Of a stretch of DNA of 64,000 nucleotides, positions 24,199 to 35,204 are shown piece by piece. The translations under genes were made by a program, and so were the position numbers. Where the stretch lies: contig OZ218958.1 of NCBI GenBank assembly GCA_965112735.1, positions 1,984,001 through 2,048,000 of the forward strand. The letters are read 5' to 3'. Position 1 is the first letter of the stretch. The number at the start of each line of letters is the position of its first letter. The notes under the pieces are model-generated. The model saw nothing but the letters and a program-made list of their open reading frames with translations, ran no database searches and was not told the DNA's origin. Source of the stretch: Phaeosaccion multiseriatum. Its lineage: Eukaryota; Ochrophyta, other classes.

Positions 24199-24757
24199 CA
24201 CCACCTTCCCATTTTTTTCATTTTTTAACACTCGATTTGAGTCCCAAATGGTCCCCAATAAATTTTTTGGACGAACTCCGCAAAATAGCGCTATAGCTCT
24301 TCGTGTAGCTCTTTGAGATGCCTACCGACACTCTCTCGTCTTTCCACACTTCCTTCCTTCCCTAGTTTTCAACATTTTTTTTGGGGGATTCTTGTTCGTA
24401 CGCAAATCGAGTGTTAAAAAATAAAATGTTACCCAGCAGGAGGAGCTCTTCGAGCCGCTCTCTCGAGCCGATTTAACCAATCAGATAACCCCCCTCTCGC
24501 CTAAATCTGGGGGGCTTGTTTTCAAGGATACGCCATCTACTGTCTAAAAGTAACAGGAGCGGGGCTTGGCGGAGCACCAACGCGCCTAGCGCTTACTCAA
24601 AGCTCCCCCCAACCGAAATATTTCCTCCTCCCACCCGCCTAGGACGACAAGGCCTTGTCCCACCTTCCTCTGTGCCAACCCTCTTGCTTGTCGCCGGTCT
24701 GCTGCTGTCTGTACGACAGAACCGCTTGGATAGGGGAAGGGAGCGCTCTCGAGGAGG
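23976..24757. other. Spacer between ankyrin-BTB copies 1 and 2
   Basis: Includes a (CAG)n run at 24152-24195, the 3' flank of copy 1, an inverted pair of AACACTCGATTTGAG-like motifs (24228-24243 and 24403-24417), and, from about 24430, the duplicated promoter of copy 2. No other gene seen. Confidence 0.6.
24152..24195. repeat. CAG trinucleotide repeat
   Basis: About fourteen uninterrupted CAG units in the 3' flank of ankyrin-BTB copy 1. The equivalent position after copy 2 lacks the expansion. Confidence 0.9.
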
Positions 24758-26843
24758 ATGACGGGGGCGCGCCCGAGCAGGATTGCCGGGAAGGTGCAGG
24801 CGTGGTACGACAAGAGAGTTGAGCTGGAGGCTTTGGGCTGGGGAAGCAGCAAGGAAGATCTCCTGCTCTTGCTCAAGGCCGTTCTCTGCACGGTCGATCT
24901 CAAGCAGCTCAAGCAGATGGGGTATGGTCCGCTGCAATACCTCGCCGATGCTGAGAAGAGCAAGGAGACACGCTGCTCGGAGGTGAAGGGTTCGAGGATG
25001 CTGGAGGGGGTGAAGCTGCTGGGGGAGTGCGGACTAAGCGTTGACACCAGGCGAGATGGGGGTTCCTGGACGGCTCTGCAGCAAGCTGCACAAAGGGGGC
25101 ACTTTGACTTGGTGAAGGGGCTAGTGGAGGCGGGTGCGGATGTCAGCACCAACATCAAGTTTGATGCTGGATGGAAACCTCTGCGCCTTGCTGCCTCCGC
25201 CGGCCACCCCATGATAGTGTGGTACTTGCTTAAGCATGGAGCCAAATGGGAGGGGAGCTATGCCTTGCACAGTGCGGCTTGGAATGGGAGCCCTTCGAGT
25301 GTGAAGATGTTGCTGAAGGCAGGGGCCAATGTATTCGAGAGGGATCCGCGTGGGGCTCACGGCTGCCCAGAATTGCTGCAAAGGGATTGACGAGCAGGGC
25401 TCGAAAGCAGGGCGTGCCGAGGCTCTGTCTATCTTGCTCAAGAAGGGTGCAGATGTGCATGTGAAGGACAAAGAAAACAGCACTCTCCTGCACCTCGCCG
25501 CGTACTTCGGACACGAGCAGTGCATCCCCATTCTTGTGGGCAGAGGGCTGCAGGTCGATGCAAGGAACAACAGCTTGGACACGCCGCTCCACTGGGCCTC
25601 TTTGTCTGGAAAAGTGGTATGTGTGAAGGAGCTCATTCGCCGCGGTGCCCCCCTTGACGCTGTGAATGAAAACGGCCGCAGCCCTTTGCTGGAGGCTGCC
25701 GGTAGAGGCAACGTGAAGGTTGTGAGCGAGCTGATACGCGTCGATGCCTCTGTTGATGTCAAGGACATGAACTCGATCACCGCGCTGCATCTCGCGGCCG
25801 CCCTGGGCAGCCTCAAGATGGCCTACCTCCTGGTGGAGGGTGGAGCGGCGGTCGATGCTCTCACCGATGACGGTGAAAGTCCTTTGGTATGGTGCATGCG
25901 CCCCGGAAGACGGAAGATAGCTCAGAAGTTGTGGAGTTTTCGAACATCACCAGGAGAGAAGGAGGCCCGCGAGGAGGTGGCTCGATTCCTGCTGAAGATG
26001 GGCGCTGCCGTTGACGAGAAGGTGATGAAAGCGGCTGGGGAGGCAGGCTTGAGTGGTGTCATAACCGCTTTCATTAGGACAGAACGGGAGGGGTGCAACG
26101 CTCTCACAGACAGACTTCACACCGTTGCGGAGCACTACTTGTCCATGATGGCTGGTGCTGAGGATGAGAAGGCTCACAGCACAGTGCGGGTTAGGCTGGT
26201 GAATACGCGCAGTGGAGAGAAGGGCGAGAAGCAGTACGTCTTGAGCATCCCTCTGATGGAGCGGCTGGCGGCGAGGGTCAGCGGGAGAGAGGATGAGAGA
26301 GCGAAGATCTCCACAGGCCAAGCCTCAGCGGCAGGCATTCTTCCGAATATGCTAGACCCGAGGAAGCACGGCTACAAGGGGGATGATGAAGGTGATGATG
26401 GGGAGGAGAAGGGAGAAGGGAAGGGCAAGAAGGAAATGAAGCGTGTAGAGCTGAAGTATGATGGCGTGGACTTCACCGAGGAGGGCTTTGAGGCTGTGGT
26501 GCAGTTCGTGACGACGGGCAGTGTGGAGGAGCTCTTGGCCAGAAGGCCGCGAGGGGCAGGTACAGAGGGCAGCGCGAGCAGCAGCAGCAGCGGCGGCAGG
26601 CGAGGAGGAGGAGGGGGGGGAGCTCAAGGCACTGGCCGGGGCGGCAAGCAGAGGAAGCGTGTGAAGCTGTTCGACGACGTTCGAGCGAAGCAGGCTCTGC
26701 AGGCCGCGGAGTTCTTCTGTTTGGAAGGCATGGCGAGGGAGGTGAAGACGCTGATGGGAGAGTACGGCTTCGAGCTGGAGGAGAACGAAACCGAGAAGGA
26801 GGAGGAAGGGCCGTCGCGGAAGAGAAGCAGGGCTGAACCCTGA
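24758..26843 (+). pseudogene. Ankyrin-BTB copy 2, single frameshift
   Basis: Same architecture as copy 1 and highly similar. The frame from ATG 24758 stops at 25388-25390, and the rest (ankyrin repeats 4 on, and the BTB part to 26843) continues in another frame. Comparison with copy 1 shows one extra base between about 25349 and 25360, in the linker after N-V-F-E-R. Apart from this the copy is open end to end and still diverges mainly at plausible sites, so it is either a recent pseudogene or a sequencing error. No splice pair that would repair the frame is obvious. Confidence 0.8.
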
Positions 26844-27596
26844 GCACCACCAAGTAAGACTTGAGCAGCTGCATGCATGAGTGAGCTCACCTCGGTGGTG
26901 GGAGGGGGGAGAGGTAGAGTGAGCATCAGAGGCATGCGAGGAGACGAGAGATGCGTGGGGTGCGTAACGGTGTGCGGTGTGTGCGGTGTGCACCTTGGCG
27001 TCAGCGGCGTATGCGTTAGGAGGGCCGTGGTGAGGCGCACCACTTTCCACCACCCCTCGTCCGAACAAGTGTGATTGGGTCCCATTGATTGGGAGTACGA
27101 TGTGGATCATGAATGACAACCATAACCGTCTCTGTGAATAATCGAATAATAGCAATATGAGCAACAATGGGGAGGGAATTGAGAGATGGTGTGTGTGCTG
27201 CGTATGAACAGCGGTTTCATGGCGTACCTGAGGACAGAGTATGAGGTGGGGGATCATGAGTGGAAGGCAAAGGTGTCGAGAGCCGACCTTCAGGCCAAGC
27301 CATAGGTATTTGTGTACTTGAGTGATTAATAGTTGGGGTAGATCATGAGAAAATCATGCAGATCATATTATGACATCAGCCAAGGCATCACATCATGGAT
27401 CACATCATACGCTGCTTACACATGATCGGATCACATCACACTGTCAGCAAATATATTCACTCAGAGAAACTGAAATGTGTGTGCCTGGGGCCAGCGGGAG
27501 GGCCTGCATAGTTTAGGAAGAGGGAGCACGCCCGCTTGACTAGGAGTTGGTTCCTCAACAAAACACAAATGGCCACTCTATTGTGCTTGCCCTTCG
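26844..27596. other. Gene-free stretch after ankyrin-BTB copy 2
   Basis: The first 230 bp match the 3' flank of copy 1. The remainder has many ATCA/TGAT-type words (27340-27450) but no recognised gene, RNA or element boundary. Confidence 0.5.
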
Positions 27597-27764
27597 GTAG
27601 GCGAGGAGGAGGAGGGGGGGGAGCTGAAGGCACTGGCCGGGGCGGTAAGAAGAGGAAGCGGGTGAAGCTTTTCGACGACCTTCGGGCGAAGCAGGCACTG
27701 CAAGCCGCAGACTTCTTCTGCTTGGAGGGCATGTCGAGGGAGGTGAAGACACTGATGGGAGATA
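27597..27764 (+). pseudogene. Ankyrin-BTB copy 3, 3' fragment cut by retrotransposon
   Basis: Matches the last part of the BTB-like region of copy 2 (from the Gly-rich linker through L-F-D-D-x-R-A-K-Q-A-L-Q-A-A-x-F-F-C-L-E-G and V-K-T-L-M-G-D). Homology stops exactly at 27764/27765, where the LTR of element A begins; the frame then runs into LTR sequence. The 5' part is absent, so this is a remnant of a third tandem copy. Confidence 0.8.
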
Positions 27765-27980
27765 TGCTGTGCCCACAAGCTCTACAAGGGGTTTAGAGAA
27801 TACTCCACTGGCTCTGTGCCAATGTGTGAAGCCTCCTATTATAATCTTGTAGCCTGCTCGTAGAGCGAGGTACCTTCTTAGCAAAGGACATTCCAGAAAA
27901 GGGGTCCTGACACCAATACTGACATGGCCCTATTTTAACCCCGGGCAAGTATCGATATCGACCTAGACCCAGACAGCACA
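27765..27980 (-). repeat. Element A 3' LTR
   Basis: Minus-strand LTR starting TGTGCTGTC and ending CAGCA at the ankyrin-BTB fragment. It is preceded by a polypurine tract, CTTGGGGGCAG, like that of element D. Confidence 0.7.
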
Positions 27981-28021
27981 CTGCCCCCAAGGCGAGCTCG
28001 GGAGGGACTACCCTCAAGAGA

Positions 28022-28957
28022 CTAAGCTTTACGTACAGCATCCTCAATGCCGTCAACGCGCAGCTCTCTTGCGTACCTTCTTTGTCGGCGGTCCTGAGCC
28101 TCGAGACAGAAACTCCCGAGCTCGACTGACAAGCTCCTGGTCTGGGAAGTTCTTAAAAGAAAGGTTTCCAAAAGGACAGGCACATCAGCCGCAAGCGTAC
28201 GGATGGGCTCCATGCTGTTCTCCTCCGGCTCAAAGCCAACCCACTGAACTTGGACGAGAAAGTCGCCACCCTCATCCTCGATGAGGTCGACAAGTCTCTC
28301 CACAGTCCACAAGGGAGTGTCGTACTGGATCTGGGCGAGTGCGTCAGTGCTGACACCAACACTCGCATCACAATAGTAGCGTAGCCGTGAAGCATGAGCA
28401 GTGAAGCGCCTCTTCTTGCCAATCAGCTCCTCCACTTCATATACCATGGGGCTCACCTCACAGATCACTCTGTAGGGCCCACTCCACACTCCACGCAGCT
28501 TGCTATTGGCCGAAACGTTGGCCAGGTTGACAAAGACACCAGGAACGAAGACGCCAGTGTGACCAAGCTTGCGCGTCAAGTCCGTCTCCTTCCGGTGTTG
28601 CGCACCTTTACGCCCTCGCAGCGCATCGTTGTGGAAGACACGCTTCCTCTCACGCACTGCCTGCAGATGGTCGTAAATGCGCTGATGGACTGCCTGCTGC
28701 TGGCGATGAGACTCCTGTCCAATCGCCTTAAACATGCCCTCCGGTAGCTTGCATACTCGCATCTTCTTGACAAGATCAGCGTCGTTCACCAAAATCGCGT
28801 CCAGAGGGTGCACAGGCTTGTTGTTCGTGTGCAACTCAATAGGAGAGAGACCGTCGCGTGAAGGGCTCGGAGTAGAATTGTGCGCCGCCTCTACCACCGG
28901 CAATAGTTGAGGCCACTCCGTGGTAGGCAGTCGGAACTCGCTGAGAACAGGCCGCAC
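28022..28957 (-). CDS. Element A integrase C-terminus and chromodomain
   Basis: 311-residue open stretch. The first half is the end of a retroviral-type integrase, including the G-V-W-S-G-P-Y-R-V and Y-x-V-E-E-L-I-G-K-K-R SH3-like block. The end is a chromodomain (F-L-V-Q-V-Q-W-V-G-F-E-P-E-E-N) like those that direct chromovirus integration to marked chromatin. No start codon of its own: part of a broken pol. Confidence 0.8.
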   Translation of the reverse strand: MRPVLSEFRLPTTEWPQLLPVVEAAHNSTPSPSRDGLSPIELHTNNKPVHPLDAILVNDADLVKKMRVCKLPEGMFKAIGQESHRQQQAVHQRIYDHLQAVRERKRVFHNDALRGRKGAQHRKETDLTRKLGHTGVFVPGVFVNLANVSANSKLRGVWSGPYRVICEVSPMVYEVEELIGKKRRFTAHASRLRYYCDASVGVSTDALAQIQYDTPLWTVERLVDLIEDEGGDFLVQVQWVGFEPEENSMEPIRTLAADVPVLLETFLLRTSQTRSLSVELGSFCLEAQDRRQRRYARELRVDGIEDAVRKA

Positions 28958-29051
28958 AAAACATTGTACTCAGAAAGTCCCTCACACCTTTCTCCCCTAG
29001 TCCACGAGAGTAAGGGTTGTGAGCCACGACAAAGTGGTGCTCGCACCGCAA

Positions 29052-29655
29052 CTAACCTCGTAGCAGCTCCATGACTCGGTTGAGGAAATGAGAACCTCTA
29101 TCGCTTGCCCAGCTAGGCACCACCCCCAACACACTGAACCACTGCATGAGCGCTTTGGCTGTTGCCTCTGCTGTGGGCTCAGGTGCTGCACTGTATTGGG
29201 CCTCAAGCGAAAAGTCGTCAGTCACCACCAACACGTAATTGACGTCAACCGTGAGCGTGCCTTCAACTGAGAGGACGTGCTGCTGTCCGGGCCCTACATC
29301 AACCCAGTCCATGTAGATCAGCTGGTTGGGCCTGTCTGCGTGGATCTGACCCAGCAAAGGTCGTGGTACTCTCTCTCTCTCCAGAACCATTGGATAGACA
29401 GTGGAGGCAAAAGCTGCATAGCCTCTCCACATCTGCCTTCATAGAGGGCCAAACGAATCGCTGAGAGAGGGCAGTAAGCGTAGAAGTACAGCCGCGATGA
29501 CCACAGCTGCCTTGGTGTGCCACTACCATAGCCCGGGCCTGGAGTGACTCGGTTGGAAGCCAAACACGACGTGTACCATCTGAAGCTGGGGCACGAAGAA
29601 GACCGTCAGTATCCGCCTCCAGATGAATGCCAGACTCTTGCAGGGTAGCCTCCAT
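29052..29655 (-). pseudogene. Element A integrase zinc-binding and catalytic core remnant
   Basis: Contains an H-x-H-C-C-like block (H-Q-G-S-C-G-H-R-G ... C-L-H-C), then the core with Y-M-D-W-V-D (first Asp) and W-A-S-D-R-G-S-H-F-L-N (second Asp). A stop at L-L-R-G interrupts the frame; the last part of the core with the catalytic Glu lies around 28980-29050 in another frame. Not functional as it stands. Confidence 0.75.
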
Positions 29656-29916
29656 CTGATTGAAAGAAGTTGGGGCAATAGCGGCCTGCTGAGCCTGCTG
29701 AATCTCCTCAAGTTGTGGGAACCAAAGTCCTCCGCCATTGTGTCATACACGGCCATGGGCTGCACTTGCTGAATGACATTGACGTTGCCAATGCGTGCTA
29801 CAGTACCATCCATAGGTGTTCTGCCTCCACCGACTCAGCAAGTCAGGCCAGAAGAAAGTCTTGCCTTCCACGTGCCGAATGGTATAGGTGAAGGTCATCA
29901 AGTACATGGCTGCACG

Positions 29917-30237
29917 CTAAAGTCGCTCACGCATAGGCATTGTGTGTGACGCCATTGACTTGGTGAGGACTGCATCCGGATTCATAATGAAGAGAATGTT
30001 GCGATGGCCCGTTACAAAGGTAGCCGAGTGAGCAGTGTCGTGCAACATCCATTCTGCCGCTTGCACCGAATGAACCAAAGCATAGGTCTCCTTGTCGACG
30101 GTGGCATAGCGCTGCTGCGTGCGGTTGAAGCTCCCACTGCAGTAAATCAGAACCTCATGCCGCTGCTTCAGAAGAGGTGTGGTAGAGCGAGGTGGGACAG
30201 GCTGGGGCCCTTCTAGCATGGCGGTGTTTATCTGCAA
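29917..30237 (-). pseudogene. Element A RNase H fragment
   Basis: Holds Y-A-T-V-D-K-E-T-Y-A-L-V and F-V-T-G-H-R-N-I-L-F-I-M, aligning with the RNase H region of element D (A-L-V ... F-C-D-H-R-N-L-A-F-M-M). In A the D-H-R motif reads G-H-R, so a catalytic Asp is lost. Confidence 0.7.
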
Positions 30238-30239
30238 GC

Positions 30240-30766
30240 GAGGATGAGCATCGGTGATTAGTAGAACCTTCTGGTGAGTAGGTATCTATGACTGTAGCTG
30301 CGGGCGTGTGCTAGAGGTGTTGGTTGTTCTCTGGGTATTGGGGTTACTTATTCTTTCATATAAACGGCCTTGGGATTGGCTGGACATGTTTTCTTTTCAT
30401 ATAAACAACTGTGTGTGTGGGGGGCTTGTTTTGCTTTCATATATTTAGGATGTCAGTGACGTATTGAGCCTTTGATTGGTTGCCTCCTCACAGAGTGTCT
30501 CGGCAAGGGGGGATCTGTGGTAGAGGTGGGACAGGCTCAATTACGTATTATTAGGTATGCAGCGTAGTAAGTCAATGATGTGGGACGCGGCCTTTTTGAG
30601 GGCCTGGTTGGCCCCTCTGCACTCCTGAACCCGTATAGACCAAGTGGATAGCTCTCCTTTAAACAAGGAGGCTGTCCAGGGTCTTAGGGTGGGATAGTCC
30701 TTATTAACAATACACTTGGTGCTAGCATTGGTATCTTCTCCCCATATTGGGACCGGAACGCAGCGC
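30240..30766. other. Unmatched insert in element A between RT and RNase H
   Basis: About 530 bp without coding similarity interrupting what is continuous in element D. AT-rich, with three CTTTCATATA-like words (30352, 30395, 30434), and it repeats GAGGTGGGACAGGCT from just outside its edge (near 30190) at 30525. Probably a further decayed insertion; no terminal repeat confirmed. Confidence 0.5.
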
Positions 30767-32112
30767 TCAGCTTGGGGGTACCTTCTTACTCTTAGGCAGA
30801 GGAAGGTAGCGGCCCCACAGAGGCAATTCTGAATCCTCCGCCGGACACTGAGTCACAATGCCACCCCAATGCTGCTGACTGGCATCAGAAAGAACATACT
30901 TGGGCTTTTCTGGGTCGGGGTAGGCACGAAGGGTGTTCTCGGCCAACATCCCTTTGACTGCAGAAAAAGCCTGCGTGTGCTCCTCCTGCCATAGACCCTC
31001 CAATGAAACTGTGCGCGCGGCACTGCGAGAACGCGGGTGCCTACCACGCCGCACCTTGACTTTGCTCAAAGCCAAGTTGAGAAGATCCACCAAAGGCTGA
31101 ATTTCCTGCGCGTAGTTGAGCATAAAGTCTCGGCACCAACCCATCGCACAGATGAAAAATTATTGCAAATCTGCTGCTGACCCCTGTCTGAGGTCGCTGC
31201 AGCTCCAGCAAGCCCTGCACGCGACTCATGTCTTGACGAAAGCCATCCTTATTGTAGACCCTGCCGCAGAAATGCATGCTATCCGTAAGCTCCAGAGAAG
31301 CTGGCTTGACTTTCAAGTTCTTCTAGCTTCCTTGGCCAGTAAGTCAGTGGCTTGAATCACCAACTGCTGAGGCTGCTTCGCACACGTTGCCAAATTGTCC
31401 ATAATCCCATATAATTGACCATAGTCTTGCCGATCTCCTCGCGAAACGTATCGCTGATCACCCACTGAGCGTAATACGCTGCATTCTTGCTGCCCTGCAG
31501 TACTCGCCTTGGAGTCATCTTATGGTAGGGCGTAATGATGGTGAAACGTACCGCATCACGAGCACGCATCAATAGCTGCCAATAATAGTCTCGCAAATCC
31601 AGCGCCAAAAAATTCTTACAGCCTCTCAAACACTGCGCATCATCGAGTAGGTTGGGGATATACCACTTGGCCGGGAGTGTGATTGCATTTATCGCCCTCA
31701 AATCAACACACAATCGATAGGCCAAGGACTGTCCCTTCAGCCACCACTGGCTTTGGCACCGCAAAGCCAGGACTACTGCTCGTACTCTGAGGGTTGTCGT
31801 AACACAGACCGTTATCGATCAACTCTTGACCAAACGTCTTGACGAACTCACCCTTTGCGCCAGGCTGTCTGATGGCCGCCAGAGAGACAGGCTCAGAAGT
31901 GGTAAACTCATTTACCATGGGGGGGACCTTAGCTGGTCCATCTGTGAGGAGGAGCTTGTTCCTCCACACATTGGGTCTAGACAGGAGAGCATCCAACCAG
32001 GGCTCTCGATACTCAAGTGGCCAGGTCCCATTCTTGACTGCTTCATCAACACGGGCACCAGCCAAGGGTCACAGCCACGCAACTCTTCCACTGTTGGCGG
32101 CTGTGCCTTCAC
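30767..32112 (-). pseudogene. Element A reverse transcriptase remnant
   Basis: Pieces in several frames: leader and fingers (R-Q-P-G-A-K-G-E-F-V, 31703-32065), palm with C-V-D-L-R-A-I-N-A and motif A L-D-L-R-D-Y-Y-W-Q-L, Q-G-S-K-N-A motif B, then a frameshift before motif C, which reads I-M-D-N-L-A (31394-31405), and thumb/connection to 30767 ending in Y-V-L-S-D-A-S. Motif C has Asp-Asn as in element D. Confidence 0.75.
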
Positions 32113-32152
32113 AGGCGCATCAACAGGATGAGGCGCAAAGTAATCTTGACTG

Positions 32153-33614
32153 TGTGGAGTCGTGCACTGAAAGGATGACTACCAATAGCAATAGACCCTA
32201 CCTGCACATAGCAGGAGGTCAGTCGCTATCCACCAGAGGTGGAGCACTCGTGAGAAAACGAAAGGACGAGAGATGAAGTAATATTTTAGGAGATGGAAAG
32301 AACTAAAAGGAAACTGAAACTGAACGAAGAAACTGAAACTATGAACTGACGACATTTGTGAGCATACCTCCACAGTCCCCCCTTTGAAAGCATGTGTGCA
32401 TACGCAGACATGATAAGGAAAGAGAAAGAGATGAACACAAATAGGAGGAAAGGAAGTAAGGAAAAGAGGGAAATCCACACAGACTGGCTACACCGACTTG
32501 GGAACAGAACAGATGGAGGGAAAAGCTGCCTCACACAAGGGGGAGGGAAAAAGCGGCCACACAAACAGTCCAGAAACACCAGAGAGTAGAGAGAATTAGC
32601 CCTAGCTACACCGACTTGGGAACAGAACAGATGGAGGGAAAAGCTGCCTCACACAAGGGGGAGGGAAAAAGCGGCCTCACAAACAGTCTAGAAACACCAG
32701 AGGGTAGGGAGAATTATTTCAGGGCACATTGGTACTCAGAAGGTATAGGAAAGAGTCCGAGGGAAACAGAAGAAGATTAGAAGTGAGGGGAGTAACGGTC
32801 ACGGAGAAAGGTGACAGTACGTTCCGACGCCTGACGAAGAGGGCCAGTGGCGCCGTCGTTGATGTGCTGCGTCGCTGCTGCCTTACCAAGGGCCTCTTGG
32901 ATATTAATGCCGAGCTCCTTCAGGGTGGCGCGGCCCACGGTAACCAACTTGGTCATGTCGTTATCCGTGATGGCATAGCTGATCTTGGGCACCAAGAGAG
33001 GGCCCTGGAAGGTGTGAAGAATGAGGTCCAAAGGTGGAGTACGCCGCTTGTAGGAAAACATGTTGGGGCTTGAGGCCGGCAGCGAGGCCTCCGCTGATTA
33101 CAGAAGCTGTGCCTTCTACCCATTCGTCCGCACTCTCGTTGTAGACCACGGCGAGCTGCCCACATTTATCCAGCGCCGAAAAGAGCTGCACAATCTGCTG
33201 CTGGCATCGATCCACTGCGGCCGCTCTCTGACTGGGATCGGCGAAAAAAGGCTGGATGTAGACCTCGATGCTGGAAGAGCCTACCGCGGGTGGTGTACAG
33301 CCTACACCGGGTGTTGTAGTGGCGAGACGGACATTGGTCGCCGCTGAAATTGGAAAGTGTATGAAATGTACTATCCGGTAATAACAAGTTATTGTGGAGT
33401 CGTGCACTGAAAGGATGACTACTAATAGCAATAGACCCTACCTGCACATAGCAGGAGGTCAGTCGCTATCCACCAGAGGTGGAGCACTCGTGAGAAAACG
33501 AAAGGACGAGAGATGAAGTAATATTTTAGGAGATGGAAAGAACTAAAAGGAAACTGAAACTGAACGAAGAAACTGAAACTATGAACTGACGACATTTGTG
33601 AGCATACCTCCACA
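32153..33614 (-). mobile_element. T1: 1462-bp non-autonomous LTR element, copy 1
   Basis: Direct 222-bp LTRs at 32153-32374 and 33393-33614 start TG and end CA (TGTGGAG / CTCCACA ends). Flanked by ACTG on both sides (32149-32152 and 33615-33618), a 4-bp target-site duplication. Orientation is minus, from the polypurine tract beside the LTR at 32374. Its sequence appears identical to T2 in reverse orientation. It lacks RT, RNase H and integrase and sits inside element A. Confidence 0.93.
32777..33061 (-). CDS. T1 small ORF of unknown function
   Basis: 94 residues from an ATG; identical to the T2 ORF at 36893-37177. Contains P-K-I-S-Y-A-I-T-D-N-D-M-T-K-L-V and ends R-Y-S-P-H-F. No family recognised. 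A second longer open frame without ATG (minus 32961-33431) overlaps its start. Confidence 0.5.
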   Translation of the reverse strand: MFSYKRRTPPLDLILHTFQGPLLVPKISYAITDNDMTKLVTVGRATLKELGINIQEALGKAAATQHINDGATGPLRQASERTVTFLRDRYSPHF

Positions 33615-34960
33615 ACTGTCTGTATTAGAATATTGGGCATCCAGCTGTGGACCTTGAGGAGCGGATGGAAATACCCTATCAAACGCTACCTCTGCCGACT
33701 GCCGGGCCTCATTAGATGCCGCCAGGGCATGACTCGCGGTCTGCGCTGTGATACGACTCACACGCACCGCCTCAACACCCTGCGGGTTGAGAGTGGCTGC
33801 CTCTGCCAACTCTGCTCTCTTCTGTGCCAGTGCCCTCTCCTCAAGAGTAGCACGGCTGCTAGGCACCTGCAGCTTCTCCAAAAAAGGTCGGCCAATGATG
33901 ATTCGCTGATTAACAAGTGGGGCGTCCCCCGCCTCGTACATCCAAGCGCAACCATACTCGGGGCCCAACTCCTTCGTTTGGATATCACCGTGTGCCATTT
34001 TCAAGTGAGGTTGAGTCGTCCCTGAACAACTTTGCTCAAAGAAGGCAACTCTCCTCGAAGAAAGACCGCATTGGCTGGTTGGCTCAGCCAGTGGCGACTA
34101 CTGCCCGCTCCCGGGAGAGCGAATCCTGCCTCCTGAACTAATGCCTCAACTTGGTCACTGCCTGGAAATGAGGAGACTGAATTCGCAAGCCTCCTCAAGC
34201 GTCGTGAGGAATTGTACACTTCCATTGACCTGCTTGGCCTGGCTGCTCTTCTCTCCAAAGCCGACTCGGTAGTCAGGCTGAATCGACACAAGGGCGAGGA
34301 CATCCTCAGCCGCCGACTCACTCTGAGGTACCTTCACCTCGGCAAATCTCTTGCCGTCTGCCCCCACGGGTGCCAGAGGAGGAAGGGTTGGCGCCTGGAC
34401 CCTGCCATGCCTGCCACCGCCCCTCTTCCTCGCACGCCGTCTGGAGCGAAACTTTTCTACTGCCTTCTTCTTGTGCTCTTCACTGTAGCCATGAGGGCAG
34501 TCATTCATCCTATGGGAGATATCTCCCTGTCTGTTGTCAAGGCGGCAAGCCCAGCATTGGATAGATTTGGCCGGCTCCTCGCTCGGCGCCAGACAGGAGG
34601 AGGTGCCTCGGCCTCATCAAAACCCCGTTTGGTTCCCCTCTGCTGCTGCGAATCCTTGCCAGGCTGTTGTTGTTGGGCTGTTGCTGACGCTGCTGCTCCC
34701 GCTGTCGTTGCGAACCCACTGTAGAGCCGCCCACTGGTTCTCTGGGTTATTCAAGGTCCGCACCATCACGTCCGCAAGCAAGCAACCCGATTACGAGCGA
34801 GCCTCTGGCTCCGCCATGATTTATTTGCCTCTCCGGTGAGCGCTAGCGCACCGCCTGCGTTCTCCAGCCTCCTCGGCGAGTCCGCACAGGACGCTTGCCC
34901 GCTCTCCTTCGAGTACTGAGCGCTAGCGTCTCGCTTGGCTACAGCTCCGCACACTGCTTG
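33615..34960 (-). pseudogene. Element A gag/protease remnant
   Basis: Scattered minus-strand open stretches. Near 34500-34560 a zinc-knuckle-like C-W-A-C-x11-H-x4-C is followed by basic residues (K-F-R-S-R-R-R-A-R-K-R), typical of a gag C-terminus. At 33579-34004 a stretch with I-I-I-G-R-P-F-L-E-K-L resembles the end of a retropepsin. Frames are broken and no start is evident. Confidence 0.6.
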
Positions 34961-35010
34961 ACACCCGCTCCAAGCTTTTCTTCCCCTACCTGTAAGCTAA
35001 GTTTAAACTA

Positions 35011-35204
35011 TGCTGTGCCCACAAGCTCTACAAGGGGTTTAGAGAAAGTTTGAAGAAAAGAAAGGAAAGGGGAAGTTTAAAAAGGACATTCCAGAAAAGA
35101 GAAAAGAGGTCCTGACACCAATACTGATATATAGCCCTACAATTGTATTTTAACCCCGGGCAAGTATCGATATCGACCTAGACCCAGGCAGCACGGCAGC
35201 ACAC
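35011..35204 (-). repeat. Element A 5' LTR
   Basis: Matches the 3' LTR in several blocks (TGCTGTGCCCACAAGCTC, GGACATTCCAGAAAAG, GGGCAAGTATCGATATCG) with different intervening bases. Just inside it (35000-35009) lies the perfect 10-bp palindrome AGTTTAAACT. Confidence 0.7.

Larger units (their letters stand above)
21560..24429 (+). repeat. Tandem duplication unit 1 (about 2.87 kb)
   Basis: Unit 1 starts around the CCCAGCAGGAGGAGC motif near 21563, and unit 2 repeats the same order from near 24433. The two copies share promoter, coding region and 3' flank with scattered substitutions and small indels, as expected for a direct tandem duplication. Confidence 0.85.
27765..35204 (-). mobile_element. 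Element A: old, broken Ty3/gypsy LTR retrotransposon
   Basis: Runs on the minus strand from its 5' LTR (35011-35204) to its 3' LTR (27765-27980). The two LTRs are recognisably related but diverged by substitutions and indels, and the coding region has many stops and frameshifts. Order along the minus strand is gag/protease remnant, RT, RNase H, integrase, chromodomain: the Ty3/gypsy (chromovirus) order. It is the same lineage as element D. T1 is inserted in it at 32153-33614. No matching target-site duplication is seen at its ends. Confidence 0.85.

Noticed and set aside
19936-26843. An integrated giant-virus segment
   Set aside because: FNIP and ankyrin families occur in giant viruses, but no viral hallmark gene (capsid, polymerase, packaging ATPase) is present here.
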